This document shows, in pieces, positions 36,586-45,914 of a stretch of DNA of 64,000 bases. Below the pieces are notes generated by a model. That model saw nothing but the letters and a program-made list of their open reading frames with translations, made no database searches and was not told the origin of the DNA. Positions within the stretch are counted from its first letter, which is position 1. Every line of letters starts with the position of its first letter. The position numbers and the translations under genes are program-made. Origin of the DNA: Pelagibacterium halotolerans B2 (GTDB lineage Bacteria; Pseudomonadota; Alphaproteobacteria; Rhizobiales; Devosiaceae); NCBI RefSeq assembly GCF_000230555.1, contig NC_016078.1:2999001-3063000 (forward strand), in the 5' to 3' direction.

Positions 36586-36690
36586 TAGAGCGTGTCCAGC
36601 AAAAGTGGAAACGGTTTTGCGGTTCGGACGCGCGACGAAACAACAACTTAGAGGATTTTCGCGATTCGAAGAAAAGCGGAAATGCTCTAG
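36586..36690. repeat. Dispersed two-hairpin intergenic repeat, copy D
   Basis: Nearly identical to copy C (two differences in 105 bases). Its first two bases are the TA target duplicated by the IS. Its last bases, CTCTAG, supply the TAG stop codon of livM on the minus strand (36687-36689). It shows both hairpins of the family. Confidence 0.82.
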
Positions 36691-37970
36691 TCTCGACGTT
36701 TGATATACTCGGGCAACAGCCCTTTGGGCGCAAACCGCAGGGCAATGGTCACAACCAGCCCCAGCACGAAAATCCGCATCTGCACGGCACGGGTTTCAAT
36801 ATCGGGGATAGCGCCCCAACCCATCGACGACGACCAATTGCTCAGCGTGCCGAACAGGCCCGTCGCCAACTGCTCGGACAGCATCCACACGATATAGATG
36901 AACAGCCCGCCAAACAGCGCCCCGAAATTGTTGCCCGCCCCGCCCACGATCAGCATCACCCAGATGATGAAGGTGTGGTTGATCGGCTGGTAGCTCGAGG
37001 GATCGTAAATACCTACGAACGAAACGAGGATGGCCCCGCCAATCCCCATGAGAACCGAACCGAAGACGAAGATTTCGAGCTGGCGACCGGTCACGTCCTT
37101 GCCCATCGAGGCTGCCGAGATGTGATTGTCGCGGATGGCCCGCATCATGCGCCCCCACGGACCCTGATAGGCCCTGTGGATCAAGAATAGCGCCACGATG
37201 ACGATCAGCACCACAAGCGCCAGGAACCCGCCGCGCGCATAAACGAAACTGTCTGTGATCGAAGCGCCCTGCGCCTGATAATATTGCGGATTGGGCACCG
37301 GCCAGGGAATGGGCGAAACCGTCAGCGTGCCGCGTGTCAGCCATTCCATGTTGCGGATCACCGCGCGCAGGATTTCGGCGATCCCGATGGTGGCAATCGC
37401 CAGATAATCGGCCCGCAGCCCAAGGCTGACCTTGCCGACGAGAAAGCCGATCAGCCCGGCCAGAACGCCCCCGAAGGCCCAGCCAAGGATGACCGGCAAC
37501 CCAAGCCCACCAACCCAGCCGGCCGTGGACGTAATATAATTGGCAGCCGGGTCCATCTGCGTGCGAAAGATCACATAGGCAGCGAACCAGGCGACAACGA
37601 TCACCGCCCCGCGCCATTTCCCCGTGATCCCGAACCGCTGTACCCGATGGGCCAAAAAGATCAGCACCGCGCCGATGGCTGCTGCAATCGCCGTGCGCCC
37701 GAGCAGCATCGGCCCCTCGGACTCCCAGAACGCCATATTGACTGGAAACGAAATGAAGGTGACGGCAAATCCGCCCACCATGAGCATGCCCAGAATGCCG
37801 AAATTGAACAGCCCGCCAAAGCCCCACTGGATATTGAGCCCCATGGCAATCAGCGCAAAGGCGAAGGCCTCCACCATCAGCCGCACTGTGAACGGAGCGC
37901 CCATCATGACGCCCACGAAAACGATCAGCGCAAATAGCGCCGCAAACAGCCCGATATAGCGCACGGTCAT
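36687..37970 (-). CDS. livM: Branched-chain amino-acid ABC transporter permease LivM
   Basis: A 427-residue inner-membrane permease with about ten hydrophobic segments. 'ALIAMGLNIQWGFGGLFNFGILGMLMVGG' is the LivM-type motif and 'DYLAIATIGIAEILR' and 'GRMMRAIRDNHISAASMGKDV' fit the EAA-like loop. It is longer than E. coli LivM by insertions after the third helix. The start overlaps the livH stop (ATGA). The stop codon comes from repeat copy D, so the repeat trims or replaces the natural C-terminus. Confidence 0.88.
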   Translation of the reverse strand: MTVRYIGLFAALFALIVFVGVMMGAPFTVRLMVEAFAFALIAMGLNIQWGFGGLFNFGILGMLMVGGFAVTFISFPVNMAFWESEGPMLLGRTAIAAAIGAVLIFLAHRVQRFGITGKWRGAVIVVAWFAAYVIFRTQMDPAANYITSTAGWVGGLGLPVILGWAFGGVLAGLIGFLVGKVSLGLRADYLAIATIGIAEILRAVIRNMEWLTRGTLTVSPIPWPVPNPQYYQAQGASITDSFVYARGGFLALVVLIVIVALFLIHRAYQGPWGRMMRAIRDNHISAASMGKDVTGRQLEIFVFGSVLMGIGGAILVSFVGIYDPSSYQPINHTFIIWVMLIVGGAGNNFGALFGGLFIYIVWMLSEQLATGLFGTLSNWSSSMGWGAIPDIETRAVQMRIFVLGLVVTIALRFAPKGLLPEYIKRRD

Positions 37971-38965
37971 GTGGAGGCTCCCTTAAAGATTCCCGTGGGC
38001 CGCACAAGAAGCACGACGACAAGGATCACGAAGGCAACGGTGAGTTTATATTCGGACTGCACAAGCGTCAGCGAATTGGGGATTTCAAACCAGAGCACGT
38101 CGCGGAACGGGCGCAGCAGCACCGACCAGTTGAACACTGCCAGTGTTTCGGCAAAGCCAAGGACGAAACCGCCGGCAATCGCCCCATAGGCATGGCCCAA
38201 TCCGCCGAGGATGGCGGCGGCAAATATCGGCAACACGATATTGAACGCCAGATCGGGTTTGAGCGTCACGTCCAGCGCCAGCATGGTGCCCGCAAGGCAC
38301 GCCAGCGCACCCGCGATCACCCATGTCACCCGAACGACGAGCTTGGTGTTGATACCCGACACTTTCGCCAGATCGGGATTGTCGGCCATGGCCCGCATCC
38401 CCTTGCCCAGCCGCGAGCGGGTGAGAAAGTAATGGAGCGCGATCACCGCAACGGCAGTCGAAGCCACCAGCCAGACCTGCGGCTCGGTAAAGGTAATCGG
38501 TCGCGTCACGCCCTCGAAAGGCAATTCGAGCCGGAAAATCTGCTTGGGCTCTGTATCGAAGAACGAACGCGTCTCGACCCCGAAAAACAACCGGATCAAC
38601 CCCTGGATCATCATGGTGACCCCGATCGAGGCGATCAGCAATGTCACAGGCTTTGCCCCCCGCGCCCGAAGCGGCGCATAAAACCCCTTGTCGATCCCCA
38701 GTGCCAGCCCCGCCGCCAGCACCATGGCCAAGGGCACGACCAGCACTCCGGTCGGAATGGGCGTCACGATCCCCATCGCCGCCAAAACACCGGCCAGAAC
38801 GAACGTGATGAACGCCCCCATGGTCATCATGTCGCCATGAGCGAAATGGGCAAACCGCAGAATGCCGAAGATCAGCGTCACGCCGACAGCGCCAAGCGCA
38901 TAGATCGAACCGAGGACAACGCCCCCGATCATCGCCTGATTGAAGAAAAAGATCAGATCGTTCAT
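37967..38965 (-). CDS. livH: Branched-chain amino-acid ABC transporter permease LivH
   Basis: A 332-residue permease. 'GSIYALGAVGVTLIFGILRFAHFAHGDMMTMGAFITF' region is the LivH hallmark, with 'GMRAMADNPDLAKVSGIN' as the loop that touches the ATPase and 'AAILGGLGHAYGAIAGGFVLGFAETL' near the end. It forms the membrane channel with LivM. It lies between livF and livM in the operon livG-livF-livH-livM on the minus strand. Confidence 0.92.
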   Translation of the reverse strand: MNDLIFFFNQAMIGGVVLGSIYALGAVGVTLIFGILRFAHFAHGDMMTMGAFITFVLAGVLAAMGIVTPIPTGVLVVPLAMVLAAGLALGIDKGFYAPLRARGAKPVTLLIASIGVTMMIQGLIRLFFGVETRSFFDTEPKQIFRLELPFEGVTRPITFTEPQVWLVASTAVAVIALHYFLTRSRLGKGMRAMADNPDLAKVSGINTKLVVRVTWVIAGALACLAGTMLALDVTLKPDLAFNIVLPIFAAAILGGLGHAYGAIAGGFVLGFAETLAVFNWSVLLRPFRDVLWFEIPNSLTLVQSEYKLTVAFVILVVVLLVRPTGIFKGAST

Positions 38966-38986
38966 GTTCTTTCACCAGCCCTCGGG

Positions 38987-39691
38987 CTACCCCCCAAGAA
39001 AGCTCTTGGCCACATCCGGATCGTCGAGCAGTTCTTGCCCGGTTCCGGTGAACCTGTTCTGCCCACTGGTCAGAACGAACCCTTTGGTTGCGAACGCCAG
39101 CGCCTGGCGCGCGTTCTGCTCGACCATAAGGATGCCCACGCCCGCGGCGTTGATCTTGACCACCTGTTCGAAGATTTCCATCATGTAGCGTGGCGAAAGC
39201 CCGGCCGAAGGTTCATCGAGCATCAGCAGTTTCGGCCGGCTCATCAGCGCACGGCCCATGGCCACCATCTGGCGCTGCCCGCCCGACAATTCGCCCGCCG
39301 GCTGGCGGCGCTTGGCCTTTAAATCCGGAAACATCTCATAGACCATATCGAGACTTTCGGTGATGTCGTCGCGCCGAACGAATGCGCCCATCTCGAAATT
39401 CTCGTGCACCGACATCGCGGTAAAGACGTTGTGCTCCTGAGGCACGAACGAGAGCCCCATCGGCACCAGCCGGTCGGCCTCGAAATTGGTCACGTCCTGC
39501 CCATCGAACGTCACGGTTCCCGCGGTCACCGTCAAAAGCCCGAAGATCGCTTTCAGCGTCGTCGATTTGCCCGCCCCGTTCGGGCCTACGATCACCCCGA
39601 TATCGGAAGCATCGATTGCCATGTTGACGCCATTCAAAATCGGCGTGCCGCCATAACCGGCCACGATGTCCTTAAGGTCGATAAGGCTCAT
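38987..39691 (-). CDS. livF: Branched-chain amino-acid ABC transporter ATPase LivF
   Basis: A 234-residue ATPase: Walker A 'GPNGAGKSTTLKAIFG', Q-loop 'FVPQEHNVF', signature 'LSGGQRQMVAMGRALM', Walker B 'LLMLDEPSAGLSP' and 'LMVEQNARQAL' after the H-loop position (Q-N as is usual in LivF). The ATG at 39691 overlaps the livG stop. Frames extending upstream are livG in another frame. Confidence 0.93.
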   Translation of the reverse strand: MSLIDLKDIVAGYGGTPILNGVNMAIDASDIGVIVGPNGAGKSTTLKAIFGLLTVTAGTVTFDGQDVTNFEADRLVPMGLSFVPQEHNVFTAMSVHENFEMGAFVRRDDITESLDMVYEMFPDLKAKRRQPAGELSGGQRQMVAMGRALMSRPKLLMLDEPSAGLSPRYMMEIFEQVVKINAAGVGILMVEQNARQALAFATKGFVLTSGQNRFTGTGQELLDDPDVAKSFLGG

Positions 39692-40473
39692 CGCACGGCC
39701 TCCACCGGCCCGCCGAAATAGGCCTCGACGATCATCGGGTTGGCCCGCAGCTCTTCCATATTGCCCTTGGCGATCACCTCGCCCTGCGCCATCACGATCA
39801 CCGGGTCGCACAGCCGCGCGATCAGATCCATGTCGTGCTCGATGACAAAGAAGGTGTAGCCCAGCTCTTTGTTCATGCGCTCGATATTGGCGGCAAGATC
39901 GTTGAGCAGGGTCTTGTTGACCCCCGCCGCCACCTCGTCGAGCAGCACGATCTTGGCATCCACCATCATGGTGCGGCCCAGTTCGAGCAGCTTTTTCTGC
40001 CCGCCCGAAAGATTGCCCGCCAGCTCGTTCTTGACGTGCCCGAGCTTGAGGAAATCGATGACATCGAGCGCCTTGCTCCGCACCTCGGCCTCGCGCGCCG
40101 CAGCTTTGCCCGGCTTGAACCACAGGGTCGAAAGGCTCTCGCCCGGCTGATCGCCCGGCACCATCATAAGGTTTTCCAGCGCCGTCATCTGGGAAAATTC
40201 GTGCGCGATCTGGAAGGTGCGCAGCATACCCAGCTTGAACAGCTCATGGGGCTTGAGCCCGGTTATGTCTTGCCCGTCAAAGATGATCTGCCCGCTGGTT
40301 GGGGCAAAATTGCCGGCCACCATGTTGAACAGGGTGGACTTGCCCGCCCCGTTCGGCCCGATCAGCCCGGTGATCGATCCGCGCTCGACTTCGAGCGAAC
40401 AATTGGAAACAGCTTGAAGTCCGCCAAACCGTTTGGAAACGGAACGCACTTCGATTACCGCGTCAAACGCCAC
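39688..40473 (-). CDS. livG: Branched-chain amino-acid ABC transporter ATPase LivG
   Basis: A 261-residue ATPase: 'SKRFGGLQAVSNCSLEVERG', Walker A 'GPNGAGKSTLFNMVAG', signature 'LSGGQKKLLELGRTMM', Walker B 'IVLLDEVAAGVNKTL' (Val where most have Pro) and H-loop 'FVIEHDMDL'. It heads the liv operon. A FadR-type palindrome lies 24 bases before its start, so the operon is probably under GntR-type control. Confidence 0.93.
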   Translation of the reverse strand: MAFDAVIEVRSVSKRFGGLQAVSNCSLEVERGSITGLIGPNGAGKSTLFNMVAGNFAPTSGQIIFDGQDITGLKPHELFKLGMLRTFQIAHEFSQMTALENLMMVPGDQPGESLSTLWFKPGKAAAREAEVRSKALDVIDFLKLGHVKNELAGNLSGGQKKLLELGRTMMVDAKIVLLDEVAAGVNKTLLNDLAANIERMNKELGYTFFVIEHDMDLIARLCDPVIVMAQGEVIAKGNMEELRANPMIVEAYFGGPVEAVR

Positions 40474-40496
40474 GCCTGTGCTCAGCCCCTAAAATC

Positions 40497-40507
40497 TGGT
40501 TGGACCA
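40497..40507. promoter_or_regulatory. FadR/PdhR-type palindrome before livG
   Basis: TGGT-TGG-ACCA is the classic FadR-subfamily half-site arrangement (TGGTnnnACCA). It sits just upstream of the livG start. The cognate regulator is not obvious; none of the GntR genes in the window is adjacent. Confidence 0.4.
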
Positions 40508-40566
40508 AAAGGTCAAAAAAGCCCCGGAATTGCGGCATCTGCTCACAACAGCGCCCTTCGGTCAAC

Positions 40567-40935
40567 TCAAAGCGCTTTGAGCACCGCTTCGGCTGTGGAC
40601 TTGTTGTAAGCCACCGGGATGTCATAGAGCGTCGCGAGCCGTGTCAGCGCCTTGACATCGACATCGTGCGGCAGCGCGCTCATGGGATCGATAAAAAAGA
40701 TCAGCGCATCCAGCCGCCCCTCGGCGATCATCGCCCCGATCTGGGCATCCCCGCCCAGCGGGCCGCTTTTGAGCGCCAGCACCGCAAGTCCGGTTTCCTG
40801 CGCCACACGTCCGCCCGTCGTTCCGGTCCCCACCAGCGTGAACCCGCTCAGCCGGTCTTTGTGCGCACGCGCGAAGGCGACCATGTCGTCCTTCTTTTCG
40901 TCATGGGCCACCAGCCCGATGGTCTTTGTGGTCAT
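40567..40935 (-). CDS. mgsA: Methylglyoxal synthase
   Basis: A 122-residue protein. '[17 protein letters not shown]' contains the substrate-binding His and Lys, 'GTGTTGGRV' binds phosphate, '[17 protein letters not shown]' carries the catalytic Asp, and '[22 protein letters not shown]' has the remaining Asp/His. It converts dihydroxyacetone phosphate to methylglyoxal, bypassing lower glycolysis when phosphate is limiting. The ATG at 40935 fits the family start better than that at 40953. Confidence 0.93.
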   Translation of the reverse strand: MTTKTIGLVAHDEKKDDMVAFARAHKDRLSGFTLVGTGTTGGRVAQETGLAVLALKSGPLGGDAQIGAMIAEGRLDALIFFIDPMSALPHDVDVKALTRLATLYDIPVAYNKSTAEAVLKAL

Positions 40936-41052
40936 GGCTCTTGCCGCCCTCACCCGTTTCGTCCTTCAACCACGCGATGGCCGCCTTGCCAAGCCCGGCA
41001 AGAAAAAGGACGCCCCGATGGACGCCCCTGCAAACGCAGATACCGCGATCGC

Positions 41053-41442
41053 TCAGCTCAGCGCGCCGATAACCGCCTCAATGCGTTTTTTCATCGTTCC
41101 GGCATCGTAGGGCTTGATGATGTAGTTGTTCACCCCGCTCTCGATAGCCTCCTTGACCTGCTCTTTGTCGGAGCGGCCCGTCGCCATGATGAAGGGCATC
41201 CCTTGCGTGCGCGGGTGCTTGCGGATCACCTTGAGCAGCGTCAACCCGTCGACATCGTCCATATTCCAGTCCGAAATGATCAGGTCGACACTTGTCTTTT
41301 CGAGCTTGGTGAGCGCATCGCGGCCCGATTTGGCCTCGACGATATCCTTGAACCCGAGCTGAGTGAGGATGTATTTGCAGATGCCCCGCATCGATTGCTG
41401 GTCATCGACGATGAGAACGCTGACTGCGCTGGCCTTTGGCAT
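41053..41442 (-). CDS. cheY: CheY-like response regulator
   Basis: A 129-residue single receiver domain. The acidic pocket is 'LIVDDQQSM', the phospho-acceptor Asp is in 'LIISDWNM', the switch Thr/Ser region is 'IMATGR' and the conserved Lys is in 'YIIKPYD'. It has no output domain, as in motor-binding CheY or phosphate-sink CheY proteins. It is the last gene of the che operon, 90 bases after cheB. Confidence 0.88.
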   Translation of the reverse strand: MPKASAVSVLIVDDQQSMRGICKYILTQLGFKDIVEAKSGRDALTKLEKTSVDLIISDWNMDDVDGLTLLKVIRKHPRTQGMPFIMATGRSDKEQVKEAIESGVNNYIIKPYDAGTMKKRIEAVIGALS

Positions 41443-41532
41443 GGATTCTCCGCCTTAATACCCGGTCTTCTTCCGGAATGATCAGCCTTTGAAACTAGGC
41501 GACAACCGTTACAATAATCTCAATACAAAGCC

Positions 41533-42582
41533 TCAAGCTGCGGCCTTGAGCTTCATGAGAGCGCTGACCAGCCGCCCGGCGATCTTTTCCACCGGAGCTT
41601 CCTCGGTCACCGCGCCCATCTCGAACGCCACCTTGGGCATGCCATAGATCAGCGCGGATCCTTGGGATTGTCCGATGGTGAACGCGCCAGCTTCGCGCAT
41701 GGCCTTTAGGCCCGCGGCCCCATCGCGCCCCATGCCGGTCAGGATCGCCCCGACTGCCATGGAGCCCACCACCTTGGCCACTGAACTGAAAAGCACGTCC
41801 ACGCTCGGTCGATGGCCAGAGGTTTGTTCATCCTGGGTCACCCGGCATTTGAGCTGGCCCGACGTCTTTTCCACCCGCAGATGGAAATCCCCGGGCGCGA
41901 CATAGGCCGTGCCCCGCTCGAGCACCATCCGGTCAGCGGCCTCGATCACCCGCACCGGCACAAGCTCGTTGAGCCGGGCGGAAAAGCGCGCAGTGAACCC
42001 CTTTGGCATGTGTTGGGCAATGACGATAGGTGGACAATCGGCGGGGATCGATGAGAGCACCTGCCGGATGGCCTCGACGCCACCTGTCGACGCGCCAATC
42101 GCGATCAGTGCCCCCTGAGGCGCCGCCGCCGTCTTGAGCGGCAGGTCCGGTGCCTGGGCGCGATGGGCCCGAGCCTGCACGTCCGATTGCGCCGCAAAGC
42201 GCACCTTCTCACGCAAGGTCGCACCGAACGCTTCGAGCCCGCCCGCCATCTCGGTGCCGGGCTTGGCGACGAAATCGACAGCACCCAGCTCCAGCGCCAG
42301 CATGGTTTCGGACGCACCTTTCGTGGTTAGCGTGGAAACCATCACCACCGGCAGGGGCCGCAGCCGCATGATCTTTTGCAGAAAGGCCAGGCCGTTCATG
42401 TTGGGCATTTCAATATCGAGCGTCACGACATCGGGATTGAGTGCCTTGATCTTGTCGCGCGCATCGAGCGGATCATGCGCCGTGCCCACCACGGTGATAT
42501 CGCCCTCCTGCGCCAGCGTTTTGGAAAGCACGTCCCGAATGAGCGCCGAATCGTCGACGACGAGGACCCTGATATTGCTCAT
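41533..42582 (-). CDS. cheB: Chemotaxis-specific protein-glutamate methylesterase/deamidase
   Basis: A 349-residue two-domain protein. The receiver domain has 'LVVDDSALIRDVL' and the acceptor Asp in 'VVTLDIEMPNMNG'. The methylesterase has the catalytic Ser in 'AIGASTGGVEAI', His in 'VIAQHMPKGFT' and Asp in 'GMGRDGAAG'. It removes methyl groups from receptors when phosphorylated. The start overlaps the cheR stop by four bases. Confidence 0.95.
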   Translation of the reverse strand: MSNIRVLVVDDSALIRDVLSKTLAQEGDITVVGTAHDPLDARDKIKALNPDVVTLDIEMPNMNGLAFLQKIMRLRPLPVVMVSTLTTKGASETMLALELGAVDFVAKPGTEMAGGLEAFGATLREKVRFAAQSDVQARAHRAQAPDLPLKTAAAPQGALIAIGASTGGVEAIRQVLSSIPADCPPIVIAQHMPKGFTARFSARLNELVPVRVIEAADRMVLERGTAYVAPGDFHLRVEKTSGQLKCRVTQDEQTSGHRPSVDVLFSSVAKVVGSMAVGAILTGMGRDGAAGLKAMREAGAFTIGQSQGSALIYGMPKVAFEMGAVTEEAPVEKIAGRLVSALMKLKAAA

Positions 42583-43439
42583 GCTGCATCCTTTGCATCG
42601 GCATTTGCCTTGCGTTGATAGACAGTCTTGCCGACCAGTCTGAAACCCTTGGAAACGGCCTGCAGGTTTTCCGAATGGCCGATATATAAGAACCCGTCGG
42701 GAGCCAGAACCTGTCCGAGCCGGTCAAACAGCGTCCCTTGCGTCGGCTTGTCGAAATAGATCGCCACGTTCCGGCAGAAGATCGCGTCGAACGGACCGCT
42801 GATCGGCCAGGCTTCGATGAGATTGAGCAGCTTGAAAGTGACAAGCTCCCGCGCCGCGTTCGGGATGAGGATGTCCCCTGTTGCCGTCTTTTCAAACAAT
42901 CCGGCCCGTTGCGCGGAGAGCCCATTGAGCTCGCTCGCCGGATAGATGCCTCGCGCCGCCTTGTTCACGACGTTGGAATCGATATCGGTGGCAAGAATGC
43001 GGAAATCCCAGCGCTTGAGTTCGGGAAACGCGGCCAGAAGGCTCAACGCGATCGTATAGGGCTCCTGCCCGGTCGAGCATCCCGCCGACCAGATCCGCAA
43101 GCGCGGCCTGGCGCCCTTGCCCACGCGTTGCGGCTTGGCGATCAGTCCCGCCACATAGCTCGTGAGATGATCGAAATGATGATCCTCGCGGAAGAACCGC
43201 GTCAGGTTCGTGGTCAGCGCATTGACGAAATTCTGATCATCCTCGGGCCGGCCCTGCGTCTCGAGAAAGTCGATATAGGCATCGAACCCGGACAGCGAGA
43301 GCCCGCGTACGATCTTGGACAGGCGAGAAACCACCAGTGTGCGCTTGGCGTCGGAAAGCGAAATGCCCGCTACGCGATAGACGCGCTCGCGGATTCGCGA
43401 AAATTCTCTTTCGCTGAGTGGAAATTCACCATTGTCCAT
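42579..43439 (-). CDS. cheR: Chemotaxis protein-glutamate O-methyltransferase
   Basis: A 286-residue SAM-dependent enzyme. The N-terminal helical domain ('VYRVAGISLSDAKRTLVVSRL') is followed by the SAM site 'RIWSAGCSTGQEPYTIAL', 'ILATDIDSNVVNKAARGIYP' and 'AIFCRNVAIYFD'. It methylates receptor glutamates for adaptation. The ATG at 43439 is preferred over an in-frame start at 43475 that overlaps the receptor gene spacing; no strong Shine-Dalgarno sequence is seen for either. Confidence 0.94.
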   Translation of the reverse strand: MDNGEFPLSEREFSRIRERVYRVAGISLSDAKRTLVVSRLSKIVRGLSLSGFDAYIDFLETQGRPEDDQNFVNALTTNLTRFFREDHHFDHLTSYVAGLIAKPQRVGKGARPRLRIWSAGCSTGQEPYTIALSLLAAFPELKRWDFRILATDIDSNVVNKAARGIYPASELNGLSAQRAGLFEKTATGDILIPNAARELVTFKLLNLIEAWPISGPFDAIFCRNVAIYFDKPTQGTLFDRLGQVLAPDGFLYIGHSENLQAVSKGFRLVGKTVYQRKANADAKDAA

Positions 43440-43480
43440 ACAAGTTCCGACTCCCCGATGCCGGTCTTCGCCCATCGAAA

Positions 43481-45052
43481 CTAGGCTCTGCCGACTGATT
43501 GCCCCACCGGCTGCGCATCGAGCGCCTCGGCCTGTTGTTTTGCCCGATCCCCGATCAGATCGACATCGGAGCGCGCCGCCACAAGCGCTTCTTCCCCGCT
43601 TGCAAGACTGGTTCCGATCATTGCCGTCTCCTCACTTAAATTCAGTAAATGAGCGGTAACGGTACTCATGGTCTCGGCCAACACCTGCGCCCCTTGCGCT
43701 CCGGCATCGGCTTCTCCCAGCCCGGTCTTGACCAATGCCCTTATGTCCTTGGAGGTCTTGGCGCTGGCTTGAGCCAGTTCGCGCACTTCGCTGGCCACCA
43801 CGGCAAACCCTGCGCCCTTTTCCCCGGCCCGCGCCGCTTCCACGGCAGCGTTCAGCGCCAAAAGATTGGTGCGGAACGCCACTTCCTCGATCCCCGCCAC
43901 CAGCTTGTCGATCTTACCCACCAGCCCGGTTACCGCCGCAACGCGCTCGCTTGTTTCTTCGGCCGAAGCCCTGGCCTTCTCAAAATTCGCGCTCAGCCCC
44001 CTCGCACCCTCGGCTGTGCGTCCGGCCAGTGAGCGCCCGGCATCGATCTCCCCACGCGCCGTTTCCATATGATGGCGCGCATTGTCCGCCGACCGTGTCA
44101 GGGTCTGTGCCGCCTCACGGCAGATTTCAACGAGCGCTCCCACCTTCTCGAGCCGTTCGCGGGCCCGCCGATGCATGTCGAGCGCTGTTTCGCGTTCGGC
44201 ATCGATGCCCTCGATCTGCCGCGCCAGCCCGGTGATCCGCGCCGCCAGGCCGTCATTGGCCCCGCCATCGTCAATCGGGGAGCCTTGCGCCAGAGCATCG
44301 AGGCGAGCCGCCGCCGCATCGAGCGTTGCCAGCCCTGCATTGACCAGCTCCAATTCGGGCACGTCCTCGACGAGGTCGGCGGCGATTCGATAGCCCGTGC
44401 GCCCCCCCGCCAGCGCCTGCCCGATCTCGTCGAGCACCGTCGCGGGAACCACGCGCCCCGGTCGGTCGAGCTCGATCAGCCAGCGATCCGGCGCCAGCGG
44501 GCTGGCGGTTGCGATATGGCGTTGCCCCGAAAGCGCCACCGCATGGCTTGTCGGTGTTTCCTCCAGCTCAACGGCTATGCCCAGCAGGGCGACCGCTGTA
44601 TCGGTTTCGGCGCATTCAGGCGCCAGCGCCGTCAGTCCCGCGCTCATCTTGACAATAATGCCCTGTCCATCGACCAGCATGGCCGGACGCGCCAGCGTTT
44701 CAAAGGCCGTGCAATAGGTCATGGCGCGTTCCAGCCGCAGGCACAGATTGGCGGTGATGGCCCGCATATGCTCGATTTCGCGGCTCTTGCCGATCGGCCC
44801 GCTCCCCACCGCCTCGCCCAGCGCCGACAGCACACGGCGCTGCGCCCGGTCGGCAAGGATTGCGACCGCAAAACTGACGGCAATCGCCGCCGCCCAGACC
44901 CCGCCAACCGCCAGCGGCCACCACGAAAGGGACGAAAAATTGACGGCAACAAACAGGCAGACCGCCAGGGTCGCCGACCAGAGCGCCAACAGTGCGGTAA
45001 CAAGGCGGGTTCGAGCCAATGGATTGCCGACAATAAGAAAGCGTCGCGCCAC
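43481..45052 (-). CDS. Methyl-accepting chemotaxis-type receptor
   Basis: A 523-residue protein. Two membrane helices lie close together near the N-terminus (about 18-40 and 44-68) with almost no periplasmic loop. A PAS-like region may follow ('[21 protein letters not shown]'). The C-terminal coiled coil holds the signalling hairpin '[20 protein letters not shown]' and '[23 protein letters not shown]'. The hairpin is intact, so it can talk to CheW/CheA. It probably senses an internal or membrane-linked cue. Confidence 0.88.
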   Translation of the reverse strand: MARRFLIVGNPLARTRLVTALLALWSATLAVCLFVAVNFSSLSWWPLAVGGVWAAAIAVSFAVAILADRAQRRVLSALGEAVGSGPIGKSREIEHMRAITANLCLRLERAMTYCTAFETLARPAMLVDGQGIIVKMSAGLTALAPECAETDTAVALLGIAVELEETPTSHAVALSGQRHIATASPLAPDRWLIELDRPGRVVPATVLDEIGQALAGGRTGYRIAADLVEDVPELELVNAGLATLDAAAARLDALAQGSPIDDGGANDGLAARITGLARQIEGIDAERETALDMHRRARERLEKVGALVEICREAAQTLTRSADNARHHMETARGEIDAGRSLAGRTAEGARGLSANFEKARASAEETSERVAAVTGLVGKIDKLVAGIEEVAFRTNLLALNAAVEAARAGEKGAGFAVVASEVRELAQASAKTSKDIRALVKTGLGEADAGAQGAQVLAETMSTVTAHLLNLSEETAMIGTSLASGEEALVAARSDVDLIGDRAKQQAEALDAQPVGQSVGRA

Positions 45053-45130
45053 CCTAAAAGCCTATGGTTAACGCTTTGTGAGCAAGACCGCTTCCCGGTA
45101 AGATTGCGGGAAGGGTTTCGCCCGCCCCAC

Positions 45131-45700
45131 CTAGAACAGTTCGATATCATCGAGCACCGGCTTTGCGGGACGGCGGTTGGCAATCGCCAGCTCCTCGCGC
45201 ACGAGCCTCGCATTGTCGGTGGAGTCGAGCCGTTTGACAAAGGCCCGGCCCGTATGGGGCTGGAACATCACCCGCCGGGCATAGCTCCCCCCCATGTCGT
45301 GGCTCGCCAGCACATAGCCTTCATTGCCCAGGAATTCGCGCACGAATTCTATGTTCTTCAGCCCCACGTCATGCATACCGGCATGAATGTTGCCGCCGCC
45401 GAACACCTTGAACTCGAGATTCCCCTTCCGCCCGGTGCCTTTGCTTAAAACCATGTTGATGAGCTGCTCCATGGCGAACGCACCGTAGCGGGCCGATTCC
45501 CCGAATCTGTCCTTGGACGAGCCCGACTGGCTGGCCAGCAGAAAATGGTTCATCCCCCCGATCCTTGCCTCCCTGTCGCGCACGCAAGCAGAAATGCATG
45601 ACCCCAGGATCGTCGAAAACGTCGCTTCCGGCTCATTGGATATGACACAATCTCCCTGGTGAACGGTGGTCACCACGCCACGGGTGAAAGTGTCCGGCAT
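45131..45700 (-). CDS. cheD: Chemoreceptor glutamine deamidase
   Basis: A 189-residue CheD protein. The catalytic Cys is in 'TILGSCISACVRD', the His in 'GGMNHFLLA' and the Thr-type residue region in 'LEFKVFGGGNIHAGMHDVGLKN'. It deamidates receptor Gln residues and can bind CheY-type regulators. The ATG at 45700 gives the usual length; a TTG at 45784 is in frame. It ends 'VLDDIELF', an acidic-hydrophobic tail. First gene of the che operon. Confidence 0.9.
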   Translation of the reverse strand: MPDTFTRGVVTTVHQGDCVISNEPEATFSTILGSCISACVRDREARIGGMNHFLLASQSGSSKDRFGESARYGAFAMEQLINMVLSKGTGRKGNLEFKVFGGGNIHAGMHDVGLKNIEFVREFLGNEGYVLASHDMGGSYARRVMFQPHTGRAFVKRLDSTDNARLVREELAIANRRPAKPVLDDIELF

Positions 45701-45784
45701 CAAGGCAGTCTGAACGGCATTACCGCTTCCCTGGATTTTCTTTGAAACCGGGAGATACCGGTTTTTCGATTGATATTTTTCCAA

Positions 45785-45914
45785 CCCTATCGCGCCATTC
45801 GTTAGCCATTTGCTAACCCTAACCAGCGATGACTACCGATAGCGAAAATCGGCAAGCATCGGTTTAGAAGTCTGCCACTATGATCGCTGGTGTTGAGAAT
45901 CGGGGATTGGGTGC
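45785..45914. promoter_or_regulatory. Divergent promoter region of che operon and small protein gene
   Basis: AT-rich gap of 130 bases (214 if cheD starts at 45700) between cheD and the small helical protein gene. 'GCTAACCCTAACC' and 'TTAGCCATTTGCTAACCC' repeat a GCTAACC-like element near 45805-45822. No ribosome-binding site of note. The cognate factor is unknown. Confidence 0.3.

Noticed and set aside
39835..41481. 548-codon open frame on the plus strand
   Set aside because: Antisense to livG, mgsA and cheY, three confident genes.
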